The notes beneath the pieces were generated by a model. That model searched no databases. It was not told where the DNA came from and worked only from the letters and a program-made list of their open reading frames with translations. The position numbers were made by a program, and so were the translations under genes. A stretch of 64,000 nucleotides of DNA from Thermomonas sp. XSG (lineage in GTDB: Bacteria > Pseudomonadota > Gammaproteobacteria > Xanthomonadales > Xanthomonadaceae), in NCBI RefSeq assembly GCF_014678725.1, contig NZ_CP061497.1:1256001-1320000 (forward strand). Direction: 5' to 3'. How positions within the stretch are numbered: the first letter of the stretch is position 1; each line of letters begins with the position of its first letter. This document shows positions 7,289-15,990 of this stretch, piece by piece.

Positions 7289-9684
7289 GGCGCGTTACCG
7301 GCGATGTCCAGCGGCAGCCGGTAGCGGCCGCGCCCCAGCGGCTTGCCGGTTTCGGGATCCGAAGGCAACACCGAGATGAAGTAATGGCCCGGCCCCAGCT
7401 TGGCCGGCAACGCCAGCATCACTTCGCGGCGCTCGTGCGGTTGCAGGCGGATCGCGCTGCCGTAGCCTTCGCCGATTTCCTGTCCGTCCTCCGCGGCCAG
7501 TACCGCCAGCGGCGCGAACACCCGCGAATCGTGGGCATCGCCATTGACGAATGTCGCCGCCACCCGCACGCCATTGGCGTCGTTCTCCAGCCGCACCGCA
7601 TCCAAACCCAATCCTGCCGGCAGCGCCACCACCGCCGCCACCGGCTGCACGGCTGCGGCCGGGGCTTCGCGATACGCCACCAGCGCGGGCATGCCGCCTT
7701 CCGGGGAAAGCGCGAGCTTGCCCACGAACGTGGCGTTGGCGGCCTGGTAGGCCTGCAACCGCGCGGTCACCTGCGCGCGCAGGCCGGCATCGTCGACCTC
7801 GGAGGCACGGATGCCGTCCTGCAGTTCGAACAGCCGGCCGTCGTGCAGGAACCAGCGACCGCTCACGAAGTCGGGCACGCTGGTCTTGGTCTGCTTGAGC
7901 GCGATCTCGTGCTGGCTGCGGAACGCATCCGCCATGTCCAGGCCGCGGCCGGTCCAGGTGGCCTGCGCCGGCCGCTGCAGGCCGTAGGTATGCGACAGCA
8001 GCGCCAGCAGCGAGGGGGTGACGTCGAGGTGCGAAGACACCGCGCGCACCCGCGCCGGCCTGCGCAACAGCGGCGAGTGGATCAGCAGCGGTACGTGGTA
8101 GCGCTCGATGTGGGTGTCCTGCGGGATCTCCGCCAGCCGGTGGTCACCGGTAACCACGAAGATCGTGTCGGCATACCACGGCGCCTTGCTCACGGACTCG
8201 AAGTAGCGCCGCAGCTGGTCGTCGGTGTACAGGATGGCGCTGTAGATGTCGGCCTGCGCGCGGTACTGCGCGCGCCGCGCCTCCTGCACGCCCAGCGCCT
8301 GCAGGTGCTGCTCCAGCCGCGCCTTGTAGGTCTCCTGGCCGGGGAACCGGTAGCTGGTGTGCATGCTGATGGTCTGGATGCCGATCACGAACGGCGACCG
8401 CAGACGGGCGCCGTCCGCCAGCACCCGCGACACCAGCTCGCGGTCCGGGTAGCCCCATTCGCTGTAGGGGTTGCGCCGGTAGCCGGGACCGAAATTGCGC
8501 AGGTCGATGATGTCGTCCACACCCTGCAGCTGCAGGTAGCCGCGCTCGTTGTCGAAGTCGCTGTCGGTCCCGTTGTAGAACGCGCTCCGGTAACCCTGGC
8601 GGTGCAGCACGTTGAACAGGCCGGCGTGCGCAGGCATCTTCGGGCCCAGCGCGGCGAAGCCCTGTTCGGCCAGCGGCAGCGAACCGAACAGCGCCGGCAG
8701 CACGCCGAAAGTGCGGCCCTGGTTGGCCAGGAAGTTGTCGAAGTACAGGCTGCGGCCCGCCAGCTCGTCCAGGAACGGGGTGAAGCTGCCGAGCGGCGCG
8801 TCCGGCCCGGAGAACGAGCGCCCCAGGCCTTCCACCACGATCACCACCAGGTTCGGCGGGCGGCCGTCGCGGGTCGGGCCGAAGTACGGCCCCAGCGCGT
8901 CGGGCGTGGCCTCCGGATGCAGGAACGGCCAGGCCGGATCGGTTACCGGCTCGACTGCCGACGCCTCTGCAGGTGGCATGCCGATCGATGCCGCGACCGC
9001 CGTGGCAGGTACCGTCGAAGTGGCGCGCCACCAGCGCAGGCTGTCGGCGACGAAATATGCGCCCTTGCTGGTGGCCACGGCGCGCGCGTCCTCGCTGTCC
9101 AGCCCGCGCGCGCCCGGCGCCAGCGGGAGCAGCCATGCCAACACACCGACGGCCACCACGCCGGCGAACAGGCCGGACCTGGCCCGCGCCGGCTGCCGGC
9201 TGCGCCAGACCAGTCCGGCCCAGAACAGCAGCAACGGCAACAGCAACCCGGCCCAGCCGGGCGCGCCGATCCCCGCGCCCGCGCCACCTACGGTCGTGCG
9301 GATCTCGGCCAGGCCATATCCGAACAGATCCGCACCCAGCGGCACCCGCGCCGCCAGGTAGTACTGCTCCAATCCCGCCTGGAGCAGCAGGAACAGCGAC
9401 CACAACCCACCCACCGCCAGCAGCGCCGCGCGTCGGCCCGGCAGGCTCGCCAACGGCCAGGCAAGCAACAACAGCAAAGGCAGCGCGCGCAGCAGGAACA
9501 GCAGTTGATTGCCCACCGCCAGCACCACCAGCGCCGGTGCGCCAGCGGCGTCGGGCGCGGCCCGCAATGCTGCCCACAGTGCCAGCACCAGCTGGGCCAG
9601 CAACAGCGCCGGCAGCCAGGTCCACAGGCGCGATGCCGCCGGGTGCCTGCCCGGGGAGGCGTCGGTCGAGGCAGTGCGGGGCAT
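7285..9684 (-). CDS. LTA synthase-like sulfatase-fold phosphotransferase, membrane-anchored
   Basis: The 799-residue protein starts with about five hydrophobic helices (residues about 22-190). A periplasmic alkaline-phosphatase/sulfatase-fold domain follows (about 275-590). It carries VVIVVEGLGRS (metal ligand Glu285), LANQGRTFG with Thr325 at the nucleophile position of LtaS-type enzymes, and VVTGDHRLAE (metal-binding Asp-His). About 200 further residues form a beta-rich C-terminal extension of unknown role. Relatives such as LtaS and OpgB/MdoB move phosphoglycerol or other phospho-groups from lipids to glycans. It sits between a YaiO-like outer-membrane protein (TAATG coupling) and a GH18-like hydrolase (ATGA overlap). 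I infer that it decorates the glycan with a phospho-substituent. Confidence 0.82.
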   Translation of the reverse strand: MPRTASTDASPGRHPAASRLWTWLPALLLAQLVLALWAALRAAPDAAGAPALVVLAVGNQLLFLLRALPLLLLLAWPLASLPGRRAALLAVGGLWSLFLLLQAGLEQYYLAARVPLGADLFGYGLAEIRTTVGGAGAGIGAPGWAGLLLPLLLFWAGLVWRSRQPARARSGLFAGVVAVGVLAWLLPLAPGARGLDSEDARAVATSKGAYFVADSLRWWRATSTVPATAVAASIGMPPAEASAVEPVTDPAWPFLHPEATPDALGPYFGPTRDGRPPNLVVIVVEGLGRSFSGPDAPLGSFTPFLDELAGRSLYFDNFLANQGRTFGVLPALFGSLPLAEQGFAALGPKMPAHAGLFNVLHRQGYRSAFYNGTDSDFDNERGYLQLQGVDDIIDLRNFGPGYRRNPYSEWGYPDRELVSRVLADGARLRSPFVIGIQTISMHTSYRFPGQETYKARLEQHLQALGVQEARRAQYRAQADIYSAILYTDDQLRRYFESVSKAPWYADTIFVVTGDHRLAEIPQDTHIERYHVPLLIHSPLLRRPARVRAVSSHLDVTPSLLALLSHTYGLQRPAQATWTGRGLDMADAFRSQHEIALKQTKTSVPDFVSGRWFLHDGRLFELQDGIRASEVDDAGLRAQVTARLQAYQAANATFVGKLALSPEGGMPALVAYREAPAAAVQPVAAVVALPAGLGLDAVRLENDANGVRVAATFVNGDAHDSRVFAPLAVLAAEDGQEIGEGYGSAIRLQPHERREVMLALPAKLGPGHYFISVLPSDPETGKPLGRGRYRLPLDIAGNAP

Positions 9685-10970
9685 TACCAGCGCCGGTACA
9701 GCGAGAGCGAAAGCTGGCGCTCGTCGAAGCCATCGGCATCATCGGACGTGCCGACGCCGACCTTGAACCCCCAGTCCGGGCGGAAGTAGTGCGTCCACGA
9801 AACGCCCAGCGAAGCGTTGCTGTTCCGGACCAGCGCGCCGCTGCGGTCCAGGTCGCTGCTGCGGCCGCTGCTGCCGCTGACTTCGAAGTAGTCGTCGGCG
9901 TTGCCGCGGTAGTAATTGCGCGCCACCACGCGGTGGCTCCAGCTGCCCGAGCTCACGCCCGGCACGTGCTGCAATTTGTAGCGCAGGTACCAGTTGCCGA
10001 CGTAGCGGCCCACGCCGACGCCGTAGAACTCGGTGTCGGAACTGAAGCGCAGGTGGTCGACGCTGGCAGACAGCTCCCAGCCGCTGCCCACGCCCTGGAA
10101 CAGCTCGGTGCGCCAGGAATGGCGCGGCAGGATGCCGCTGGACGGGCCGTGCTGGTAGCGGACGTTGGCATAGGCACGCGCCCACAGCGAAACGTAACCG
10201 TCCAGCGCCCAGGCGCTGTCGCGGCGGCCGAAGTGGTCGGCCTGCAGGACTTCCAGCCCCAGCGAGCCGCGTTCGAACTTGCGCCGCAGGGTCAGGCTGG
10301 CATCGTTCCAGCCTTCGCGGCCACCGCTGAACAGGGTGCGGTCGACGCCCGCCCGCAGCGACCAGGTGTAGCCGTCGGCCAGCAGCGCGTCCGGCACCGC
10401 CATCCGCGGTGCCGTGCTGTCGTTCAGGCTGGCGACCTGCGCCGGGTCCGCGCCCCGCGCGCCGGCAGCGGTGAAGTCCGCGCGCGCCTCGGCCATCCGG
10501 CCGGCAGCGCGATAGGCACGGCCGCGCGCGAGCAGCGGCTCCGGTGCGCTGGTCGGCGCCAGCGCGACCCAGTGCCCGTAGGCCTCGGCGGCCTCCAGCG
10601 GGCGGTCGCTCCACAAGTACAGATCCCCGAGGGCGGACCAGGCGTCGGCATAGCCGGGCTTGGCGCCGGTCACCGCCAGCAGGTCCGCCTCGGCCTCGGG
10701 ATAACGTCCCGCCCACGCCAGGGTGCGGCCGCGCGCCAGCAGCACGTCGCTGTTGCCGGGCGACTCCCGCAACATCTCGCCGTAGATCGCGACTGCCTGC
10801 TCACGCTGCGTGGAATCGCCGGACGTCGCCAGCGCGCGTGCGCGCTGCAGGCGCGCTTCGTAGTTCTCGGCCGGCGCATCCTGCGGCGCGGCGGCATCCT
10901 GCAACAGGGCCGGATCGGCGCCACCGGCCAGCAGCGCGGCATGGAGGACGGCGGGGTACAGCAGGCTCAT
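9684..10970 (-). CDS. YaiO-like outer-membrane protein: N-terminal TPRs plus C-terminal beta-barrel
   Basis: The 428-residue start at 10970 was preferred because AAAGGA lies about 7 bases upstream; the ATG at 10976 almost touches that ribosome site. After a signal peptide come TPR-type helical repeats (about 40-185; EMLRESPGNSDVLLARGRTL, KPGYADAWSALGDLYL). Amphipathic beta strands then run to a C-terminal RRW, the terminal aromatic of outer-membrane barrels. This TPR-plus-barrel layout is that of the YaiO family and of PgaA/BcsC-like exporters. It lies directly downstream of the glycosyltransferase, with 30 bases between, so an export or periplasmic guidance role for the polymer is a reasonable inference. 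Confidence 0.82.
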   Translation of the reverse strand: MSLLYPAVLHAALLAGGADPALLQDAAAPQDAPAENYEARLQRARALATSGDSTQREQAVAIYGEMLRESPGNSDVLLARGRTLAWAGRYPEAEADLLAVTGAKPGYADAWSALGDLYLWSDRPLEAAEAYGHWVALAPTSAPEPLLARGRAYRAAGRMAEARADFTAAGARGADPAQVASLNDSTAPRMAVPDALLADGYTWSLRAGVDRTLFSGGREGWNDASLTLRRKFERGSLGLEVLQADHFGRRDSAWALDGYVSLWARAYANVRYQHGPSSGILPRHSWRTELFQGVGSGWELSASVDHLRFSSDTEFYGVGVGRYVGNWYLRYKLQHVPGVSSGSWSHRVVARNYYRGNADDYFEVSGSSGRSSDLDRSGALVRNSNASLGVSWTHYFRPDWGFKVGVGTSDDADGFDERQLSLSLYRRW

Positions 10971-11000
10971 GGACATATCCTTTGCGGTATCGGCTTGCGG

Positions 11001-12482
11001 TCAGGAAACAGCGGGACCGGGGACGGTCCGACCGGAGGTGGGTTGGGGTTCGTGCTCCTGCCATTCGGCGCTGCGGCGCATGTGGCCCCAGCGCGAGCGG
11101 CGGCGCAGCTTGACCACCCAGCGCACCAGCCCGATCACCCGGAACAGCGAGGTCAGCTGCCGGTAGCCGAAGTTCTCCAGCACGGCCACCAGGAACAGCT
11201 TGAGCTGCTGGCGCGGACGCGGGTACAGGTGGAAGGAAATCTCCTCCAGCATCATCGCGTTGACCGACAGCAGCACGCCGAGGCCGATGGAGGCGAACAG
11301 GAAGGCGAAAAACGCCTGCGGCGACAGCAATCCCAGCAGCCCCAGCACGATCACCGAGAGATAGCCGAGGATCTCGATCACCGGCCCGAGGCATTCGAAC
11401 AGCAGCATGAACGGGTAAGCCACCCAGCCCACGGTGCCGCCGTTGCGGCGGAACATCAGCCGCCAGTTCCCGAACAGGCTCTCGGCCAGGCCCTGCTGCC
11501 AGCGCACGCGCTGGTTGTAGAGCGAGCGCAGGTCCGACGGCACCTCGGTCCAGCAGATCGGGTCCGGCACGAAGGCGATCTTGTAGGGCCGCTTCTCCTC
11601 GCGCATGCGGTTGTGCAGGCGCACCACCATTTCCATGTCCTCGCCCACCAGGTCGCCCTTGTAACCACCCGCGGCGATCACGCGTTCCTTGTAGAACACC
11701 CCGAACGCACCGGAAATGATCAGCAACGCATTGATCGGCGACCAGCCCAGCCGGCCGAACAGGAACGCGCGCAGGTATTCCACCGTCTGCACCAGCGGCA
11801 GCACCTTATCCGGCAGCTCCACCTTCGACAACAGGCCATCCTTCACCTTGCAGCCGTTGACGATGCGGATGACGCCGCCGGTGGCGATCATGCGGGAGTC
11901 TTCGAGGAACGGCTGCACCACCCGTGCCAGGCTGTCCTGCTGCAGGATGCAGTCGGCGTCTACCACGCAGAACAGCGGATAGCGGGCGGTGTTGATGCCG
12001 GCGTTCAGTGCATCCGCCTTGCCGCCGTTGTCCTTGTCCACCACCCGCACCCGCCCGCCCTGCGGCGAGGCGAAGATGCGCTTCACCGGCTCGGTCTTGA
12101 GCCGGCTGCGGTACGCCTCGGGGAACTCCACCAGCCCGAAGGCGTCCACCACCGTCTGCAGGGTGGCGTCGGTGGAGCCGTCGTTGACCACCACGATCTC
12201 GAAGTTCGGGTAGCTCAGGCGCAGCAGCGACCGCACCGTGCTGACGATAGTCCGCTCCTCGTTGTGGGCGGGGACGAGGATGCTGACCGGCGGCTGGTAG
12301 TCGGCGAAGTTCTTCACCCGGAACGCCGCGCCATGCTCGCGGGCGTAGCGCAGGATGGCGAACATGGCGATGAAATTCAGCGCCAGGTAGACCACGTTGA
12401 TGCAGATGAAATAGGCGAGGAAGCCCCACTGCATGCCCACCAGGGCGTTGGAGACTTCCGGGGTGATCCAGGTCGGGTTCAT
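11001..12482 (-). CDS. Processive family-2 glycosyltransferase, polysaccharide synthase-like
   Basis: The product has 493 residues. Two N-terminal transmembrane helices (about 17-45) precede a GT-A catalytic domain with the full processive set: VNDGSTDA (Asp101), VVDADC (DxD-type Asp175/Asp177), GED (281-282) and QRVRW (324-328). At least three more membrane helices follow (about 345-420). This is the architecture of hyaluronan, cellulose and poly-GlcNAc synthases. No PilZ or MshEN c-di-GMP domain is seen. The ATG overlaps the stop of the HEAT gene (ATGA at 12479-12482). It is the likely polymerase and transporter of this operon; which sugar it uses cannot be read. Confidence 0.9.
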   Translation of the reverse strand: MNPTWITPEVSNALVGMQWGFLAYFICINVVYLALNFIAMFAILRYAREHGAAFRVKNFADYQPPVSILVPAHNEERTIVSTVRSLLRLSYPNFEIVVVNDGSTDATLQTVVDAFGLVEFPEAYRSRLKTEPVKRIFASPQGGRVRVVDKDNGGKADALNAGINTARYPLFCVVDADCILQQDSLARVVQPFLEDSRMIATGGVIRIVNGCKVKDGLLSKVELPDKVLPLVQTVEYLRAFLFGRLGWSPINALLIISGAFGVFYKERVIAAGGYKGDLVGEDMEMVVRLHNRMREEKRPYKIAFVPDPICWTEVPSDLRSLYNQRVRWQQGLAESLFGNWRLMFRRNGGTVGWVAYPFMLLFECLGPVIEILGYLSVIVLGLLGLLSPQAFFAFLFASIGLGVLLSVNAMMLEEISFHLYPRPRQQLKLFLVAVLENFGYRQLTSLFRVIGLVRWVVKLRRRSRWGHMRRSAEWQEHEPQPTSGRTVPGPAVS

Positions 12483-13537
12483 TGCGTTTCTCCCAGCGCG
12501 CGCTCGGCCATCACCTGGGTGAGGATGTCGCGTGCATAACGGTCCTGCTGCGCGTCGCGCACCTGCGTCAGCCGCTCTGCCGCCAGCAGGTGCTGCAGCG
12601 CCTGCGCGGTGCGGTAGCGCACCCACCACTGCGGGTCCGCCAGCAGCGGCAGCAGCGCCTCGGCATCGTCGGCGCCGCCCAACCGGCCGATCGCGGCGGA
12701 AGCGTGCATGCGCACGTGCCAGCGATCGTGGGTCAGCAGCGGGCGCGCCTTGTCGAGATCACGCACGTCGGCCAGCACCTGCAGGCAGGTGGAGACCAGG
12801 TGCTCGTCGTGCGGCTCGGCCAGGATCCTGGCGATCACCGGCGCCGCCGCTTCCGGACTGACGCCCGCGAGGAAGCGCACCAGCCGGGAGGCCACCTCGT
12901 CGTTGGCGCGCAGCGCAGCCGCGCCCAGCTCGTCCTTCACCGCCTCGGGGCCGGCCTCGTTGAGCATCTGCGCAATGCCGCCGTCCACCCAGTCATGGCG
13001 CGACACGATCTGCGGCACCACTTGCTGGACCGCACGCTGCGGATCGATCCGCATCAGCGCACGCGCGGCGCTGATCGACACGATCGGACTGGCATCGTCG
13101 ATCAGGGCCGCCAGCCGGTCGAAGCTCGATGCGCTGCGCAGGTAGCCGATCGCGATGATGGCCATCACCCGGTCGTGGAAGCGGCCGTGCTCGACCATGC
13201 GCTCCAGCTTCGGCGCCAGGTCGACCTGTTCGGCCACCGCCAGCATGCCGGGGGAATCGGCGCCACCGGGCGCATCGTGCAGTTCGTTCCAGGCTTCCAC
13301 GAAACCGGTCATGTCACTGGCCGGCAGCACCGGGACGCGGCTTGGCGCCGCCTGCATCGCGTCCACCAGCACGCCACGCCAGAACGTCGCAGCGCGCAGG
13401 TGATTGCGCTCCCGCCGCTGGGCGAGCTGGCGGATCACCAGCACCGCCACCAGCAGCAGCACCGACGCCACGGTCACCGCCAGACCGACCCAGATCGCGA
13501 AGGCGATCTGCGAGTCGACACGCATCAGGGTATCCAT
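12479..13537 (-). CDS. HEAT-repeat protein with N-terminal membrane anchor
   Basis: The protein has 352 residues. One transmembrane helix (about 13-36) is followed by a basic stretch and then by HEAT/PBS-lyase-like alpha-helical repeats from about 110 to 330 (for example SPIVSISAARALMRIDPQ, HVRMHASAAIGRLGGADD, WWVRYRTAQALQHLL). GGAG sits 7 bases before the ATG at 13537. HEAT repeats are protein-binding scaffolds. The gene is coupled to the glycosyltransferase by a 4-base overlap, so a role as assembly or regulatory partner of the synthase is inferred. No enzymatic motif is visible. Confidence 0.85.
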   Translation of the reverse strand: MDTLMRVDSQIAFAIWVGLAVTVASVLLLVAVLVIRQLAQRRERNHLRAATFWRGVLVDAMQAAPSRVPVLPASDMTGFVEAWNELHDAPGGADSPGMLAVAEQVDLAPKLERMVEHGRFHDRVMAIIAIGYLRSASSFDRLAALIDDASPIVSISAARALMRIDPQRAVQQVVPQIVSRHDWVDGGIAQMLNEAGPEAVKDELGAAALRANDEVASRLVRFLAGVSPEAAAPVIARILAEPHDEHLVSTCLQVLADVRDLDKARPLLTHDRWHVRMHASAAIGRLGGADDAEALLPLLADPQWWVRYRTAQALQHLLAAERLTQVRDAQQDRYARDILTQVMAERALGETQ

Positions 13538-13583
13538 TTCTTGCTCCCGTCCGCAGCCGCGGACTGTTCATTCCCGCCCGCGC

Positions 13584-14564
13584 TCATGCACCCGCCGGGG
13601 CCATGAAGCGCCGCACCCGCTCCAGCATCTCGCGCGCGTCGCCGTTGTCCGGCTTGCGTCGCAGCAACTCCTGGAACGCCAGTTCGGCGTCCTTCCAGCG
13701 CGCCTGCCGGTAGTAGACGTTGCCGATGCCCTCCAGCACCGACACGTCATCCGGCCGCAGCCGCCGCAGGTCGGCGAAGCCCGCCTCGGCTTCCGCCAGC
13801 CGGCCACCGGCCAGATCGGCGTAGGCCAGACCCACCCGCGCGTCGTGGTCGCCGGGGGCCAGTTCCAGCGCGCGGGCGAAGGCGGTGCGGGCTTCGTCCG
13901 CGCGCTGCATGCGGTAGAGGTTCCAGCCTTCCACCCGCAGCACCCGCGCCGTTTTCCTGGTGATCGAGGCCAGCAGCTTCAGGCTTTCGTCGTACTGACC
14001 CGCGCGGAACAGGTCCTTTGCCTTGCGCTCCGTCTCCAGATCCGCATCGCTGGTCGCATTGGCCGTGGCATAGGTCTGGGCCTGCACCTGCGCGTGCTCG
14101 GCCAGGTAACGCTGCACGTTCTTGGCCCGGTGCAGGCCGAGGTAGCAGTGGATGTAGGCCACGCCGTCCGCAGCCAACGCCGCCTCCGCGGCCGCCTTCG
14201 AATTGACCGAATAATGCTCGCCGAACTTCTGCCCGAGAATGCTGCCCATCGGGAAGTTCTTCACCGTCATCCCGTGCCGCTCGGCCAACGCGCGCTCGCG
14301 CTCCAGCAGCACCTTCTCGTAAGGCACGTTGGGCTCGAGCAGGCTGATGATGGTGGTGACGCCGCGCTTCTTGAGGTCGGCGAAGTCCTCCTCGACCGGG
14401 TACGGCCCGAGCAGCACGCCCTTTACCGGCGCCTCGGCCCGCACTGCCCGCCACGGCTGCACGAAGATGCTCGCCGGATTCAGCAGTACCCACACGCCGA
14501 AGGCGAAGCCGGCGAGACCGAGCGCGAGGACCGCGATGACGATGCGTTTACTTGGCTTGTACAT
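13584..14564 (-). CDS. Membrane-anchored CX5R (dual-specificity-like) phosphatase with C-terminal TPRs
   Basis: The 326-residue start at 14564 gives one N-terminal membrane helix (about 8-28). Residues 48-150 resemble a dual-specificity/tyrosine phosphatase: GVTTIISLLEP is the usual core strand, and HCYLGLHR (Cys140, Arg146) is the CX5R catalytic loop. TPR repeats cover about 165-320 (ARVLRVEGWNLYRMQRADEA and following units). It is the first gene of the minus-strand polysaccharide operon, 46 bases before the HEAT gene. Cysteine phosphatases often control or counter kinases in exopolysaccharide systems, but no kinase is encoded here. The substrate may be protein, lipid or glycan phosphate. 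The fold call is moderate and the TPRs are clear. Confidence 0.78.
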   Translation of the reverse strand: MYKPSKRIVIAVLALGLAGFAFGVWVLLNPASIFVQPWRAVRAEAPVKGVLLGPYPVEEDFADLKKRGVTTIISLLEPNVPYEKVLLERERALAERHGMTVKNFPMGSILGQKFGEHYSVNSKAAAEAALAADGVAYIHCYLGLHRAKNVQRYLAEHAQVQAQTYATANATSDADLETERKAKDLFRAGQYDESLKLLASITRKTARVLRVEGWNLYRMQRADEARTAFARALELAPGDHDARVGLAYADLAGGRLAEAEAGFADLRRLRPDDVSVLEGIGNVYYRQARWKDAELAFQELLRRKPDNGDAREMLERVRRFMAPAGA

Positions 14565-14807
14565 GGTTCCCGACCCATTGACTGGAATGCGGGATGCACG
14601 CCGCCGCCGGCCCCGCATGCGGGATCCGTGGTCGACGCCATGCGCCCCCCCTGCTCGTGCCACCGGCGCGGACCGTTCACGTGACTGGCACTGGAACGGC
14701 CGCGCAATGCGGCTGTAGGAAATGTGACGCAATTCGCATGCCAGACCGGACACCACCGGCACACCACGCATCGGACAGCGCGGGTCAACGTCAGCTGGCG
14801 CTGTGCG

Positions 14808-15431
14808 TCAGTTTTCGACGCGCTGCGACGGCGCGTGCTCCGCAGGCTGCAGCACGTCGTGGTTGCGACCGCGGAAGGGCGCGTACCAGCGCTGGATCTG
14901 GGCGATGTCGGCCTGTATATCGCCAGTCAGCGCGAAGGCCGGGCCGATGGTGATGGTGCGGCTGGGATAGTCGAACGCGGCGACGATCACCGGCACCCCG
15001 GCGCCATGGGCGATGCGCCAGAAGCCCGGCTTCCATTGCTCCACCTGGCGGCGGGTGCCTTCGGGGGCGATCGCGTACCACATGCACGGCGATGCGCGCA
15101 GCGCGTCGACCGCCTGCCCCACCACCCCGTGCGGCGCGGCCCGGTCCACCGGGATGACTCCCTGCCAGCGCAGCAGCGGCCCCAGCAACGGGATACGGAA
15201 CAGGCTGTGCTTGCCCAGAATGGACAGGCGGACGCCCATCGCCAGTTTGGCGGCGATCCCCCAGACCCCGTCCCAGTTGGAAGAATGCGGCGCGGCGATC
15301 AGCACCGCACGCGGCACGTCCGGGAACACGCCGACCATGCGCCAGCCGCCCAGCCGCAGCACACTCCGCCCCAGCCACTCCATGCCGCGGTTGCGCGGCA
15401 TCCGTGGCGCGTGCTCCGGCAGTGCCAGCAC
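14808..15431 (-). CDS. PlsC-type 1-acylglycerol-3-phosphate acyltransferase-like protein
   Basis: Motif I APHSSNWDG (HX4D) and motif III IAPEGTRR are both present in a roughly 207-residue protein of the lysophospholipid acyltransferase family. These enzymes transfer an acyl chain from acyl-ACP or acyl-CoA to a lysolipid at the inner membrane. The start is uncertain: a GTG at 15431 with a G-rich sequence 5 bases upstream is taken here, while an ATG at 15401 or a TTG at 15461 that overlaps arfB are alternatives. It belongs to a short divergent group of PlsC paralogues with His-Ser-Ser-Asn-Trp-Asp, so the substrate may not be phosphatidic acid. Confidence 0.8.
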   Translation of the reverse strand: MLALPEHAPRMPRNRGMEWLGRSVLRLGGWRMVGVFPDVPRAVLIAAPHSSNWDGVWGIAAKLAMGVRLSILGKHSLFRIPLLGPLLRWQGVIPVDRAAPHGVVGQAVDALRASPCMWYAIAPEGTRRQVEQWKPGFWRIAHGAGVPVIVAAFDYPSRTITIGPAFALTGDIQADIAQIQRWYAPFRGRNHDVLQPAEHAPSQRVEN

Positions 15432-15451
15432 GATGTCCCCCCGATCCCCGC

Positions 15452-15865
15452 TCAATCCCAACCCCGTCCGCTGCGCCCCTGCTTGATGCTCGCACGCCCG
15501 CGCTTCTCGCCCAAGCGACGCTCCTTGGCGCCACGGGTCGGCTTGGTGGCGATGCGCGGGGTGGGCGCATGCAGGCCGCTTTCGATGAAGGCCGCAAGCC
15601 GCGCACGCGCATCCTCGCGATTGCGGTCCTGGGTGCGGAAACGTTGCGCCGACAGCACCAGCACGCCGTCGCCGGTCACCCGCCGGTCGCGCTTGGCCAG
15701 CAGCCGCGCCCGCACCGGTTCCGGCAGCGAAGGCGAACGCGCGACATCGAAGCGCAGCTCGACCGCGGTGGCGACCTTGTTGACGTTCTGGCCACCCGGC
15801 CCCGACGCGCGCACGAAGCGCTCGATCAGTTCATCGTCGTCGATGGCAAGCCGGCCGATCTGCAT
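15452..15865 (-). CDS. arfB: Alternative ribosome-rescue factor ArfB (peptidyl-tRNA hydrolase)
   Basis: The 137-residue protein has the RF-1 domain with the catalytic GGQ motif (SGPGGQNVNKVATAVELRF). A basic C-terminal tail (KPTRGAKERRLGEKRGRAS) enters the mRNA channel of stalled ribosomes. It hydrolyses peptidyl-tRNA on ribosomes stuck without a stop codon. Its 3' end lies just upstream of the acyltransferase start, so the two may be co-transcribed. Confidence 0.95.
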   Translation of the reverse strand: MQIGRLAIDDDELIERFVRASGPGGQNVNKVATAVELRFDVARSPSLPEPVRARLLAKRDRRVTGDGVLVLSAQRFRTQDRNREDARARLAAFIESGLHAPTPRIATKPTRGAKERRLGEKRGRASIKQGRSGRGWD

Positions 15866-15990
15866 GCGGCGATTCTACTGGCAGCGCCATCCCGCCCCGC
15901 AACACGTGCACGCCCCGGGATCATTGCCGTTGCCGGGCCCGACCCCGGCTGCGAAGATGCCGCCTCCTTTTACATTCCCGGAGTCGTTCC

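Noticed and set aside
8973-12539. 1188-residue plus-strand open frame
   Set aside because: It is antisense to the LTA-synthase-like, YaiO-like and glycosyltransferase genes, which have clear domains and overlaps.
14565-14807. Sigma-54 promoter (TGGCAC) upstream of the polysaccharide operon
   Set aside because: TGGCAC occurs on both strands, but no TTGC lies at the required spacing.
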